From Adlercreutzia shanghongiae (GTDB taxonomy: Bacteria > Actinomycetota > Coriobacteriia > Coriobacteriales > Eggerthellaceae), in contig NZ_JAYMFI010000001.1 in assembly GCF_035830635.1 (NCBI RefSeq), positions 415,226 to 479,225 on the forward strand: DNA of 64,000 bases, in the 5' to 3' direction. A program made the translations under genes and the position numbers. Positions 40,876 through 49,535 of the stretch are shown in pieces (the first letter of the stretch is position 1; the number at the start of each line of letters is the position of its first letter). The notes beneath the pieces were generated by a model. It was given only the letters and a program-made list of their open reading frames with translations. It was not told the origin of the DNA and ran no database searches.

Positions 40876-41526
40876 ATGGCATTCTTGAGGATACGCAAAG
40901 TAAGCGAGCACGACCAAATCGGCTATTTCGCTCCGAAGACCTGGGAATTTTGGCGGGCTCTCATCGTGGCGTTTTGCCTGTGCTGCATCATCGGGCACTG
41001 GCTGGAGATGCCCTATTGCTGGCTGATGGACAACTTGTTCGGCATCGTGGAGGACGACTACGCCGTGTGGAGCGATCCGTGGTACCACCCCTACTGGGTC
41101 TACGGGTTCGGGGCGGTGTTCATGACGCTGCTCATCGAACCGCTGAAGGAGCGCTTCATCATGCGCCGCAAAACGCTCTGGGGCGCCTTCCTGGAATGCT
41201 TCGTGGCCGCTATCCTCATCGCCATGGTGCTCGAGCTGGTCATGGGCTGGCTCGTGAACCAGCCCGACCCCGTTACCGGCGAGTACCCGTTCTGGGACAA
41301 CTCCCAACTGCCCGGCAATGTGTTTGGCCAGGCATGGCTCGTGAACGACTTCTTCATCGGCCTTGCTTCCATGCTCTACGTATGGATCGTCTTCCCACTC
41401 ATCTGCGAGGGCTTCATGCGCCTGCGCCCGAAAGCGGCCAATGCGGTGTTCGCCCTCATCATCGTCGGCTTCGGCCTGTGCTGCCTCGCCTCCTACTTGG
41501 AATTGGCCCTTTGGGAAAAGTACTAG
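40876..41526 (+). CDS. CmpB-like membrane protein (putative ABC-transporter type IV family)
   Basis: 216 residues, five or so membrane helices: WRALIVAFCLCCIIGHWLEM, WVYGFGAVFMTLLIEPL, a long helix around AFLECFVAAILIAMVLELVM, and two near the C-terminus. The fold and the WLEMPYC / ECFVAAILIAMVLE pattern recall the PF06541 family of predicted integral membrane proteins in Gram-positive anaerobes; function unknown. Acidic soluble loop DDYAVWSDPWYHPYW between helices 1 and 2. It starts divergently from dgt and 62 bp before fbp on the same strand, although fbp has a promoter of its own. Start supported by GGAGAAA upstream. Confidence 0.75.
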   Translation: MAFLRIRKVSEHDQIGYFAPKTWEFWRALIVAFCLCCIIGHWLEMPYCWLMDNLFGIVEDDYAVWSDPWYHPYWVYGFGAVFMTLLIEPLKERFIMRRKTLWGAFLECFVAAILIAMVLELVMGWLVNQPDPVTGEYPFWDNSQLPGNVFGQAWLVNDFFIGLASMLYVWIVFPLICEGFMRLRPKAANAVFALIIVGFGLCCLASYLELALWEKY

Positions 41527-41547
41527 GCCAGCGCCCGCGCAAGCCTT

Positions 41548-41553
41548 TACAAT
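41548..41553 (+). promoter_or_regulatory. -10 element upstream of fbp
   Basis: TACAAT in CTTTACAATGGG, 35 bases before the ATG at 41589. Confidence 0.4.
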
Positions 41554-41588
41554 GGGAGCCGTGAAGTCATTCGGCAGTAGGAGGATTC

Positions 41589-43493
41589 ATGACGGAGACG
41601 GCGATGCGGGACATGCTTGCGGAGCTTTACCCGACACCAGAGGATATGGCGGCGGAAATCGCGGAGCTTGTGGGACGCCTGTCCCTGCCGCGGCCCACAG
41701 AGCTGTTCGCCTCGGACATCCACGGCGAGTACAACGCCTTCTCCCATGTGCTGCGCGGGGGCTCCGGCGCCGTGCGCGCGCTCATCGAAGAGGCTTTCGG
41801 CGGCGATTTGAACGACGGCGAGAAGGCCCGCCTGCTCGCCTTGATTAGTTACCCGGAAGAGCACTGCGCCTTCGCTTTGGAAGGCGTCGAGGACGCCGCG
41901 TCGTGGCTTGCCGAGGCCGCGGGCCGCGTCGCCAAGGTGGCGCGCCGTGCCGCAGCCGGCGCCACCCTTGACGATATCCGCGCCCTGCTGCCCGACGGGC
42001 TGGCCATCGCCGAAGAGCTCGTAGGCGCCCGCACCACCCCGGCCAAGCGCGCCTATCGCGAGGCCATCGTCGCGAGCCTGGTCGAAACGGGCCAGGGCGT
42101 AGCGCTCATCGCAGCCCTCGCCACGCTCATCCAGCGCCTCTCCGCAGGCCAGTTGCACCTCGTGGGCGATGTGTACGACCGCGGCCCTGCGCCCCAGCGC
42201 ATCATGGACGAGCTGCTCGCATATCCCAACGTCGACGTGCAGTGGGGCAACCACGACATTCTCTGGATGGGCGCCGCTCTCGGCCAGCCGGGCAGCGTGG
42301 CCAACGTGGTGCGCATCTGCGCCCGCTACGGCAACCTCTCTATTCTAGAAGACGCCTATGGCATCAACCTGCGCCCCCTCGCCGCCTTCGCCGCCGAGGC
42401 CTACGCCGATGATCCCTGCACCGCTTTCGCCCTGAAGGGCAACCCCGGCCTCTCTGCGGAGGAAACGGCTCTCACCGAGAAAATTCAGAAGGCCATGGCC
42501 GTCATCCAGTTCAAAGTGGAGGCGCGCCTTATCGCCGAAAATCCCACGTTTGGCCTGGAAGACCGCAATTTGCTGCATCTCATCGATCGCGAGCGCGGCA
42601 CTGTGGTCGTAAACGGCGTGGAATACGAGGTGCTCGACACCTACTTCCCCACGGTGAACTGGGACGACCCCTACGCGCTCACGCCGGCTGAGGAGAGCGT
42701 CATCGGCGCGCTGTGCGATTCCTTCCTCGGCAGCGAGCGGCTACAGCGCCATGTGCGCTTCTTCCTCGATTGCGGCAGCCTTTACAAAATTCAGAACGGC
42801 AACCTCATGCTGCACGCCTGCGTGCCTCTGGCCCCCGACGGCAGCCTGCTCAAAGTAGAGCTGTTCGGCGAAACCTACTGCGGCAAGAGCCTTTACGACA
42901 TGGTGGACCGCTGCGTGCGCGACGCGTTTTTGGAAACCGACGAGGCGGCCAAGAAGCGCGGCCTCGATATGCTGTGGTACCTCTGGCTGGGCCCCGGCTC
43001 GCCACTGTTCGCCAAAAGCAAGATGGCCACCTTCGAGCTGTACCTCATCGCCGACAAGGCGGCGCGCAAGGAAGTGAAGAACGCCTTCTACTCGCTGCTC
43101 GATGACGACACGGTCGTCGACGGCATCTTCCGCGACTTCGGCATGGACCCGGCCACCTCACGCATCATCTGCGGCCATGTGCCCGTGAAGGTGAAAGACG
43201 GCGAGGACCCGGTGAAGGCCGGCGGACGCGTGCTGTGCATCGACGGCGGCTTCTCGAGCGCCTACCAGAAGACCACGGGCCTGGCTGGCTTCACGCTCGT
43301 GTCCAACGCCGAGGGCCTGTTCCTCGATGCCAACGAGCCTTTGGCCTCCCGCGAGGCGGCGGCAGAAGGCGCGGCGGACATTCGCGCGAACCGCCGCGTA
43401 CTGGCGCTTTACGACGAACCACGCACGGTGGCCGACACCGACGAGGGCGCGCGCATCCGCGAGCGCATCGAGGTGTTGCGCGAGCTGCTTTAA
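41589..43493 (+). CDS. fbp: Fructose-1,6-bisphosphatase class III
   Basis: 634 residues, usual length for the class III (FBPase_2) enzyme of Firmicutes and some Actinobacteria. It removes the 1-phosphate of fructose 1,6-bisphosphate in gluconeogenesis. Metallophosphatase motifs: DIHGEYNAF (near residue 40), VGDVYDRGP, QWGNHDILWMG, and late ICGHVPVKVKDGEDP with VLCIDGGFSSAYQ. An insertion between the metal motifs (VEARLIAENPTFGLEDRNLL region) is typical of this class. AGGAGG ribosome site before the ATG. Followed by a strong terminator. An obligate need for gluconeogenesis fits an asaccharolytic anaerobe. Confidence 0.96.
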   Translation: MTETAMRDMLAELYPTPEDMAAEIAELVGRLSLPRPTELFASDIHGEYNAFSHVLRGGSGAVRALIEEAFGGDLNDGEKARLLALISYPEEHCAFALEGVEDAASWLAEAAGRVAKVARRAAAGATLDDIRALLPDGLAIAEELVGARTTPAKRAYREAIVASLVETGQGVALIAALATLIQRLSAGQLHLVGDVYDRGPAPQRIMDELLAYPNVDVQWGNHDILWMGAALGQPGSVANVVRICARYGNLSILEDAYGINLRPLAAFAAEAYADDPCTAFALKGNPGLSAEETALTEKIQKAMAVIQFKVEARLIAENPTFGLEDRNLLHLIDRERGTVVVNGVEYEVLDTYFPTVNWDDPYALTPAEESVIGALCDSFLGSERLQRHVRFFLDCGSLYKIQNGNLMLHACVPLAPDGSLLKVELFGETYCGKSLYDMVDRCVRDAFLETDEAAKKRGLDMLWYLWLGPGSPLFAKSKMATFELYLIADKAARKEVKNAFYSLLDDDTVVDGIFRDFGMDPATSRIICGHVPVKVKDGEDPVKAGGRVLCIDGGFSSAYQKTTGLAGFTLVSNAEGLFLDANEPLASREAAAEGAADIRANRRVLALYDEPRTVADTDEGARIRERIEVLRELL

Positions 43494-43526
43494 GCTGACC
43501 TGAACTATCAACGATAACCCGAGGAC

Positions 43527-43567
43527 AACGGACGTCTGACGCCCCGGCGGCGTTGGCGTCCGTTTTC
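43527..43567 (+). terminator. Rho-independent terminator after fbp
   Basis: Outer 8-bp stem AACGGACG/CGTCCGTT with an inner ACGCC/GGCGT pairing, followed by TTTTCTTT. Confidence 0.85.
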
Positions 43568-43710
43568 TTTCGCCCTATCGTCGCTTTCCCCATAGCTTGC
43601 CCGAGCGGCCGGCATTCGACAAGCCGCTTGCTAAGGTTTCCTCGACAAGCAAAACCGTCGCGTCGTGCCCTGCGCGCTGGCGTGCCGGCCTCGGAAAGGA
43701 GAAGCAAGCT

Positions 43711-45405
43711 ATGAACGCACCGAAACGCGCCTCGGCTCTCATCGCCGCCGCAGCGGCGGCCCTGCTCGCTTTCGGCCAGGTGCCCGTCGCTTTTGCCGCC
43801 GACGAGAATCCCGAGACGATTCCCCAGAGCGCTTCCGCGCAGACGACGCCGACCGCAGGCGAAGCCGCTCTAGCCACCGCGGATTCAGCGGCCGACGTTG
43901 CCCAGGTGACCACCTCCGACGGCACGGTCACCAGCTACCCGAGCCTGCCCGAAGCCGTTGCCGCCGCTCCAGCCGGCTCGACGGTCACCCTGCTCGCCGA
44001 CGTCAGCCTTCCCGCCCAATCGGGCGCCTCTAACCGCCCCGTGCTTCAAATCGACCACGGCATCACCTTAGATGGCGCCGGCCATACCCTCACCGTGGGC
44101 GCCCGCGGCATCTATCTTTTCGGCGGCGATTCGGCCGAGGACACTGCGGCCTACACCTTCAAGAACATCACCATCACCGACCCCGATGCCTTAGGACGCG
44201 CGCTCTCGCTGCGCGGCGGCTACAAATCCCTCAAGCTTGAGGACGCCGTCATCACCACCACCGGCACCGGCAACACCCAGGTGCTCACCGTGGGCGGCAA
44301 CACGCCCCAAACGACGAGCATCGACATCGTGGCCAGCGAGCTTGCGGCCACAGGCGCCGGCTACGGCATCATCACCTTCAATCCCGTGGATATCACCATC
44401 GCCGACAGCGACGTGAGCGGCTACGCGGCCCTTTACCTGAAAGGCCCCGACAGCTCGGCCGGTTCCTCCAACTCCACGGTGACCGTGAGCGACGGCTCGA
44501 AGCTGACCGGCCACGGGTTTGTCGGCCCAGATGACGCCTTCGGCACCATCGTTTTCCAGGACAGCCGCAACATCAAGGTGAGCGTGACGAATTCGACCGT
44601 CACCGCCGATGGCAGCAACGGGGCCAGCCAGGCGGTGGTCATGAGCACGCCCTACACCAGTACCGACACCCCCGCGCAGAACAACGAGGTGACATTCGGC
44701 GAAGGCAGCGACGTTAACGCCAAGGGCACCAACAGCGCGCTTGTCGCCGGCAACGGGCAGAAAAACGTCGTCCGTGCCGAAGACGGCACCTACCATCTTG
44801 ATGGGACGACGGTTGTCGATGGGGGCGGACAGCCCGCACCTTCCGACAACCTTGTCGTGACCGGCGGGCACTGGAATCGCAGCGTGGCAGATTACGTTCC
44901 CGCAGGCTACAGCGAGCAGCGGCGCGGGGGCGACACGAGCGACACCCCTTACGCCATCGGCACGACCACCGAGCAGCCCGCGACACCCGATGAGCCCGAC
45001 AAGCCGGGCACCACGCCGGGCGAGACCGACAACCCGGATAGTCCCAGCACGCCGGACGGCTCCGGCGCGGCAGGCGACCCCGACGGCGCCGCGACCCACC
45101 AGGGCGGCAACAACACGGGCACCGATGCCGAGGGCGAGGGCGCAGGCACGGGCGACGGTGGCGCCGAGGACGGCCAGAACGCGAGCGGGACTTCCGGCAC
45201 ATCGGGTTCGACAGCTCGCGCCACGGGCAACAGCACGCCCTACCATCGCAGCACCTCGTCTGGCCAGGCCAACCGCTACGCGGCCATTCCGCAGACCGGC
45301 GATATGAACCCGCTTTCGACGCTTGCCCTGGGCATTGCCGCAGCCTCGCTGCTCGCCATGGGCGCGGTGACGATTCGCCGCCATCGTACCGCCAGCGAGC
45401 GCTAG
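43711..45405 (+). CDS. Sortase-anchored surface protein with beta-helix-like domain
   Basis: 564 residues from the ATG at 43711 (AAAGGAG). Signal peptide about 1-33 with Ala-rich core and VAFAADE cleavage region. Residues about 75-390 have repeated short beta-strand motifs rich in TxT, NITI, DIVA and SDVSGYAAL, as in right-handed beta-helix (pectate-lyase-like) adhesins. From about 425 to 525 the chain is low-complexity Thr/Pro/Gly/Asp (TTEQPATPDEPDKPGTTPGE type), a wall-spanning stalk. The C-terminus has the sorting signal IPQTGD (about 527-532, variant of LPxTG), a hydrophobic helix and a RRHR tail. It should be covalently attached to the wall and may bind host glycan or matrix. Confidence 0.88.
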   Translation: MNAPKRASALIAAAAAALLAFGQVPVAFAADENPETIPQSASAQTTPTAGEAALATADSAADVAQVTTSDGTVTSYPSLPEAVAAAPAGSTVTLLADVSLPAQSGASNRPVLQIDHGITLDGAGHTLTVGARGIYLFGGDSAEDTAAYTFKNITITDPDALGRALSLRGGYKSLKLEDAVITTTGTGNTQVLTVGGNTPQTTSIDIVASELAATGAGYGIITFNPVDITIADSDVSGYAALYLKGPDSSAGSSNSTVTVSDGSKLTGHGFVGPDDAFGTIVFQDSRNIKVSVTNSTVTADGSNGASQAVVMSTPYTSTDTPAQNNEVTFGEGSDVNAKGTNSALVAGNGQKNVVRAEDGTYHLDGTTVVDGGGQPAPSDNLVVTGGHWNRSVADYVPAGYSEQRRGGDTSDTPYAIGTTTEQPATPDEPDKPGTTPGETDNPDSPSTPDGSGAAGDPDGAATHQGGNNTGTDAEGEGAGTGDGGAEDGQNASGTSGTSGSTARATGNSTPYHRSTSSGQANRYAAIPQTGDMNPLSTLALGIAAASLLAMGAVTIRRHRTASER

Positions 45406-45468
45406 CCTTCCATATCACGGGCGAACTCGTCATTTCGCGCGCAAACCCTTCGCCCTGCACGCACCTTC

Positions 45469-45500
45469 AACAGCCGTCATCTTCGCGATGGCGGCTGTTT
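45469..45500 (+). terminator. Terminator after the surface-protein gene
   Basis: AACAGCCGTCAT pairs with ATGGCGGCTGTT (one G-U) around CTTCGCG, then TTTG. Confidence 0.7.
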
Positions 45501-45545
45501 GTGCGTCTGCGCAAAATCCTCGTCGCTAAACCGCCCCGTATAGGC

Positions 45546-45551
45546 TACACT
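45546..45551 (+). promoter_or_regulatory. -10 element upstream of the second permease gene
   Basis: TACACT within GGCTACACTTC, 46 bases before the TTG start. Confidence 0.4.
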
Positions 45552-45597
45552 TCTGCTCTGTCGCTTTTTCCTCTGATGTGATTGGGGTGGTTTGAGC

Positions 45598-47139
45598 TTG
45601 TCTGCCAAAGATGCGCTCCCTCCGGGTAGCAAAGACCTTTTTCCGCCGACCCCGCCAGACGGGAGCATCGGCAACCTCCGCAAGAGCAAGATCAGTGCTC
45701 TTGGCATCGCTTTCATGCTGTTCTGCCTGGTATCGGCCGGTGCCTTCGGCATCGAGGAAATCATTCCCGCCGCCGGTCCGGGACTCACCCTTATCATGCT
45801 TATCGTGCTGCCCTTCATTTGGGCGCGCCCCATCAGCCGCCTTGTGGCTGAGGCCAACGCCGTGCTGCCCCGCGAGGGCGGCATCTACGCCTGGGCCAAA
45901 GAGACCTTCGGGGAATTCTGGGGCTTCCAGGCCGGCTGGTGGACCTCCATGGACACCTACATTTCCTCCGGCGCCTACATCGCCATGGTGGGCGGTTACA
46001 CCTCGCAGCTGCTTGCGCTGGATGACGCCGGCACCTTCGCGGTGAAGCTGCTCGTCGTGGCGAGCTTCACTGTCATCAACCTGGTGGGCCTCGTGGAAGT
46101 GGAGCGCATCAGCTCGTTTTTCTCGGTGCTCATCATCGTCGTGTTCGGCATGGCCGCGGTCTTCGGCCTCATGAACTGGCAGACCAACCCCTTCTATCCC
46201 ATTTTCGCTGCGCCCGATGCACCCATGGCCTGCATCGCCGAGTCAATTAGCCTGGGCATTTGGATGTACTGCGGCTACGAGTGCATCGCTGCCATGTCCG
46301 GCGAGTACGAGGACTCCTCCCACAACGTGGCCCGCGGCTTCCGCATCGCGCTGCCGCTCATCGCGCTGTCCTACATCCTGCCCACCCTGGCCTGCCTGGC
46401 GGCCTACCCTGAGGGCAGCTGGACGGCCTGGGGCATCGACGGCGGCTTCACCGACGACGTGCTCGGCTACGGCACCATCTTCTCCATGGTGCTGGGGCGT
46501 ACCGGCGTGGTCATCTTCCTCGTCATCGCCATCATGAGCCAGTGCACCATCTACAACACCTACCTCGCCTCGGGCTCCCGCAGCTTCTGGGTGCTCTCGG
46601 AAGACAACCTGTTCCCCAAGTTCATCCGCAAGGTGGACAAGGCCGGACGCAGCCCCTATGTGGGCGTGCTCACCATCGCCATCTCGTCGCTCATCTTCTC
46701 GCAGTTCGATTTCGTGGCCATCATCGAGATGAACATCATCTTCATTCTGGCCCGCTACATGTTCCTCGGGTTCATCGTGGTGAAGCTGCGCCGGATGTAT
46801 CCCGTGGAGAATCGCCCCGCCGACGTATACTCTATCGGCGGCGGCAAGTGGGGCGTGCGCATCTACTCGGCTTTGGCCTTCGGCATCGCCACCTTCGCCC
46901 TGTGCCTGGCCCCCGTGGAGAACTTCTTCGCCACCGTGCTGTTCTTGGCCTCGGGCGTCGTGGCCTACGTGGTGTTCAAGCGCTTCTACGGCGGACTCGC
47001 CTGCGAGAACCCCGAGGCGCATCCGATCGACCCGAAGACGCGCCTGGCTGTGGGCGACATGCGCCGCATCGGCCTGTTTTGCCTCATCATCGTCGGCCTG
47101 TTCGTGCTGAATCTGCTGATGAACACGCTATTCCTGTAA
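45598..47139 (+). CDS. APC-superfamily amino-acid permease (second)
   Basis: 513 residues. TTG at 45598 is 7 bases after GGGGTGG; a TTG two codons earlier overlaps the ribosome site. No ATG lies near, so a weak start codon is real here. Twelve to fourteen helices: first ISALGIAFMLFCLVSAGAFG with the PAAGPGLTL motif, helix 6 region ISLGIWMYCGYECIAAMSGE. This resembles the amino-acid/GABA or glutamate antiporter branch (AspT/YfnA-like) more than the permease at 32132. Imports or exchanges an amino acid. Convergent with apt. Energy from amino acid antiport would suit an amino-acid-fermenting anaerobe, but substrate is unknown. Confidence 0.88.
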   Translation: MSAKDALPPGSKDLFPPTPPDGSIGNLRKSKISALGIAFMLFCLVSAGAFGIEEIIPAAGPGLTLIMLIVLPFIWARPISRLVAEANAVLPREGGIYAWAKETFGEFWGFQAGWWTSMDTYISSGAYIAMVGGYTSQLLALDDAGTFAVKLLVVASFTVINLVGLVEVERISSFFSVLIIVVFGMAAVFGLMNWQTNPFYPIFAAPDAPMACIAESISLGIWMYCGYECIAAMSGEYEDSSHNVARGFRIALPLIALSYILPTLACLAAYPEGSWTAWGIDGGFTDDVLGYGTIFSMVLGRTGVVIFLVIAIMSQCTIYNTYLASGSRSFWVLSEDNLFPKFIRKVDKAGRSPYVGVLTIAISSLIFSQFDFVAIIEMNIIFILARYMFLGFIVVKLRRMYPVENRPADVYSIGGGKWGVRIYSALAFGIATFALCLAPVENFFATVLFLASGVVAYVVFKRFYGGLACENPEAHPIDPKTRLAVGDMRRIGLFCLIIVGLFVLNLLMNTLFL

Positions 47140-47155
47140 GCCCTTTCAGGCCGCG

Positions 47156-47683
47156 TTACTCGACGCGGATGAGAGAGAACACCTCGGCATCGGTGACGTC
47201 GGCGAGCAGCGGCCGCGGGTTCAGGAAAGCGAGCTCCATGAAGAATCCCAGGCCAGCGAGCTTGGCGCCGGAGCGTTCCACGAGGCGCGCCATGGCAACA
47301 GCCGTGCCACCCGTGGCAATAAGGTCGTCGATGACAATCACCACGTCATCGGGCGTAAACGCATCCGCGTGAACTTCCAGGGCATCGGAGCCGTATTCCA
47401 AATCGTAGCTCTCGCTGATGGTGGCGCGAGGCAGCTTGCCCGGCTTGCGAGCGGGCACGAAACCAGCGCCCAGCCGATAGGCCACCGCCGAGCCTACCAT
47501 AAAGCCGCGGGCCTCGGCACCGACGACCTTGGTCACGCCGCGGCCCATGAAATGCTCGGACAGATCGTCCACCACCGCCGAGAAGGCCTGGGCATCGGCC
47601 AGCGCCGGTGTGACGTCTTTGAACACAACGCCGGGCTTCGGGTAATCTGGGATATCGACGATGAGGTTCTCGTAGGGCCGCAT
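47156..47683 (-). CDS. apt: Adenine phosphoribosyltransferase
   Basis: 175 residues, the usual length. Converts adenine and PRPP to AMP in purine salvage. Start at 47683 with AGGAG upstream; an upstream in-frame start is not needed. Typical sequence: IPDYPKPGVVFKDVTPAL near the N-terminus, GAEARGFMVGSAVAYRLGAGFVPARKPGKLP, and the PRPP loop VVIVIDDLIATGGTAVAM at about 115-132. Cytoplasmic, monocistronic; its stop is 17 bp from that of the convergent permease. Confidence 0.96.
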   Translation of the reverse strand: MRPYENLIVDIPDYPKPGVVFKDVTPALADAQAFSAVVDDLSEHFMGRGVTKVVGAEARGFMVGSAVAYRLGAGFVPARKPGKLPRATISESYDLEYGSDALEVHADAFTPDDVVIVIDDLIATGGTAVAMARLVERSGAKLAGLGFFMELAFLNPRPLLADVTDAEVFSLIRVE

Positions 47684-47787
47684 GGGGGGCTCCTTTCTCG
47701 CTTGCTCGCGGCTCCCATTGTCCTCCACTTCCGGCGGAATGAACTTGGGGGCCCGCTTTTCACAGCAAGCCGTAACCTGCCGCTGCG

Positions 47788-48351
47788 CTAGTCTTCTAAA
47801 TCGCCCTCAAGCGCGCGGCGGCGCTTGATGGCCGAGTGAAACTGAAGTGCGAAAGCGCCAAAGGCCACCATGAATCCGAGGGTGAAGTAGACGACGCCGA
47901 TGGCAAGGTCGCCGAGCCACACGACCTCGTCAAGCCCGACGATCTGGATTTCCGCGACAATGCGCAGAGCCACCGAGAGCGCGCAGATTACCGCACCCGT
48001 TGCCACGGAAAGCAAGGCCACGTACCCCCAGGGAATCCTGTCGACCGCGGCAAGACGCGTGCGGCTGCTCACGACCCCGTGCTTCGTCTCAAGGTAGCTG
48101 GAGACGAAGCAGGCGATGAGGATGCAAACGAACAGGAGCATCGCCGGGTCGAAGACGCGCTCGCCCACTGCCGTGTAGATCGGCGTGTCCGTCACGTCGG
48201 ACACCTGCTCGAGCATGATGCTGTAGTAACAGCAAACCACCGAGCCGATCAGCAAAATGACAAAACCGATCTTCGCGAACCGGTTCCCCTCGGCTTCGAG
48301 GCGCTCGTCTTTGGGGCCCATATACTCGTTCCATTGTTTGATGAGGTTCAT
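47788..48351 (-). CDS. Membrane protein paired with XRE regulator (DUF3796/DUF2178-like)
   Basis: 187 residues, four predicted helices: GFVILLIGSVVCCYYSIML, LLFVCILIACFVSSYL, WGYVALLSVATGAVICALSV and IGVVYFTLGFMVAFGAFAL, with cytoplasmic N and C termini. The C-terminal IKRRRALEGDLED is charged. It lies 12 bp after the small XRE gene with its own AAGGAG. Pairs of a 65-70 residue HTH protein and a small four-helix membrane protein of this sort are common in Firmicutes and Coriobacteriia, sometimes tied to stress or bacteriocin response. Function not known; family assignment moderate. Confidence 0.75.
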   Translation of the reverse strand: MNLIKQWNEYMGPKDERLEAEGNRFAKIGFVILLIGSVVCCYYSIMLEQVSDVTDTPIYTAVGERVFDPAMLLFVCILIACFVSSYLETKHGVVSSRTRLAAVDRIPWGYVALLSVATGAVICALSVALRIVAEIQIVGLDEVVWLGDLAIGVVYFTLGFMVAFGAFALQFHSAIKRRRALEGDLED

Positions 48352-48363
48352 GATGCGCTCCTT

Positions 48364-48564
48364 CTAATCCCAGAACAAATCGTTCAGCGTCTTGCCGAGC
48401 GCAAGACAGATGGCTCGGCAGAGTTTCAAGCTCGGGTTGTAGCGGCCGGCCTCGATAAGGCCGATGGTCTGGCGCGTCGCTCCAACGCGCTCGGCCAAAT
48501 CGGATTGCGACAGCCCCGCTTCCATACGCGCCGTCTTCATACGCAGGTTCTTCTCCCCTTCCAA
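48364..48564 (-). CDS. Small XRE-family HTH regulator
   Basis: 66 residues. I choose the TTG at 48564 because GGGAG lies 4 bases upstream and because relatives (YozG-like) begin just before the KNLRMKTARMEAG helix; starting at the inner ATG at 48540 would remove part of helix 1. HTH: MEAGLSQSDLAERVGATRQT and IGLIEAGRYNPSLKLCRA, ending NDLFWD, the typical end of this subfamily. First gene of a two-gene unit with the membrane protein; probably represses its own AT-rich promoter. Confidence 0.85.
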   Translation of the reverse strand: MEGEKNLRMKTARMEAGLSQSDLAERVGATRQTIGLIEAGRYNPSLKLCRAICLALGKTLNDLFWD

Positions 48565-49014
48565 AACGCTCCCTTCTTTCGATGAGCCCATGCGCGGGCA
48601 TTCTCGCTGCAGACGCAGCGTGCGCTCATGGCCAACAATTCGCTACCTGTCCGGGGCGGACCTTCACATCAGGCGCTTCGCCCGCCGACATGCAATATAT
48701 ACCTTACATTTGCAAAGTATATATTACATTTCTTGGAAGTCAATGCCCTTTTGCCTAAACAGCGCCCGATTTGGTCACAAAAAGTGCGATTGTGCGAGTC
48801 CTTCCGGAACTACCAGCTCTTCTACTACACGTATATCGTTAAATTTCGCTCAGATTTGCACCGCTGGCACTCTTCCTGAGCCATTGACGCGTTGCATGAA
48901 CTCGCTCAATCGCAATTTCGTGGCAGAAATCGCTCATTTAGTTGACAACAACCAGCCGTCCAAATCGCCTGAGGGCGCAATGAGTATCATCGCGAGAGCG
49001 AGAAAGGGGTATTT
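48565..49014. promoter_or_regulatory. 450-bp AT-rich region upstream of the XRE pair, with direct repeats
   Basis: No gene seen on either strand. Direct repeats ATATACCTTACATTT (48697-48711) and GTATATATTACATTT (48717-48731), spaced about 20 bp, sit in an AT-rich pocket and are likely XRE operator or promoter. Further on, TTGACAAC near 48941 may be the old promoter of the decayed gene at 49015. Confidence 0.45.
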
Positions 49015-49363
49015 GTGACCAGCCAATCGCCCATGCCGGAACAATCGCCTCATCCGAAACCGCGCATCCTGGCCATCTTCGGCTCGCTGCGACGGCTCCC
49101 CCGCCGTCATCATCGGCAAAACCGCCACCGTCAGCGGCGTCGGCGGCTCCAGCTGTGCACGCTACAGCCACGGGGAGCTCCTGCCTACGTTCGACTTTTT
49201 GCAAATGCACCTCGTGCCCGCCACTTTCACCAGCATGAGCTTTACCCGGACCATGTTCACCACCAGCACGCTGGACCTCGATGATGCCAATAAAGCCTCG
49301 CTCGAAAACCAAGCGACAGCCCTCCTGGCAGATCTGGAGAAGCAGATTTCCAAGCAAGCATGA
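49015..49363 (+). pseudogene. Decayed NAD(P)H-dependent FMN reductase (flavodoxin-fold)
   Basis: A GTG start gives KPRILAIFGSLR, the first strand and FMN phosphate loop of the NADPH-dependent FMN reductase/flavodoxin family. The frame then shifts: the family's C-terminal part (PAVIIGKTATVSGVGGSS, SHGELLPTFDFLQMHLVPA, TRTMFTT, a helix ending KQISKQA) continues in another frame from about 49100 to the TGA at 49361. About 80-100 central residues are missing, so this is a deletion plus frameshift remnant, not a working gene. Bases 49364-49535 hold nothing recognisable. Confidence 0.8.
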
Positions 49364-49535
49364 CGGCGCGCGCTTCAAAAAACCGAGGCCACATGAGAAG
49401 CCCGGCCATCACGGGACGGCACCTACGCAAAAAGCTGGCCGCTATCTTTGCGAGACGCCCACCACAATCCCCTCGCCAACAAATACACCGAGCACGGCCC
49501 GAAGCAGCGGAGGGACCTTAACGCCGAGGGCCGTC

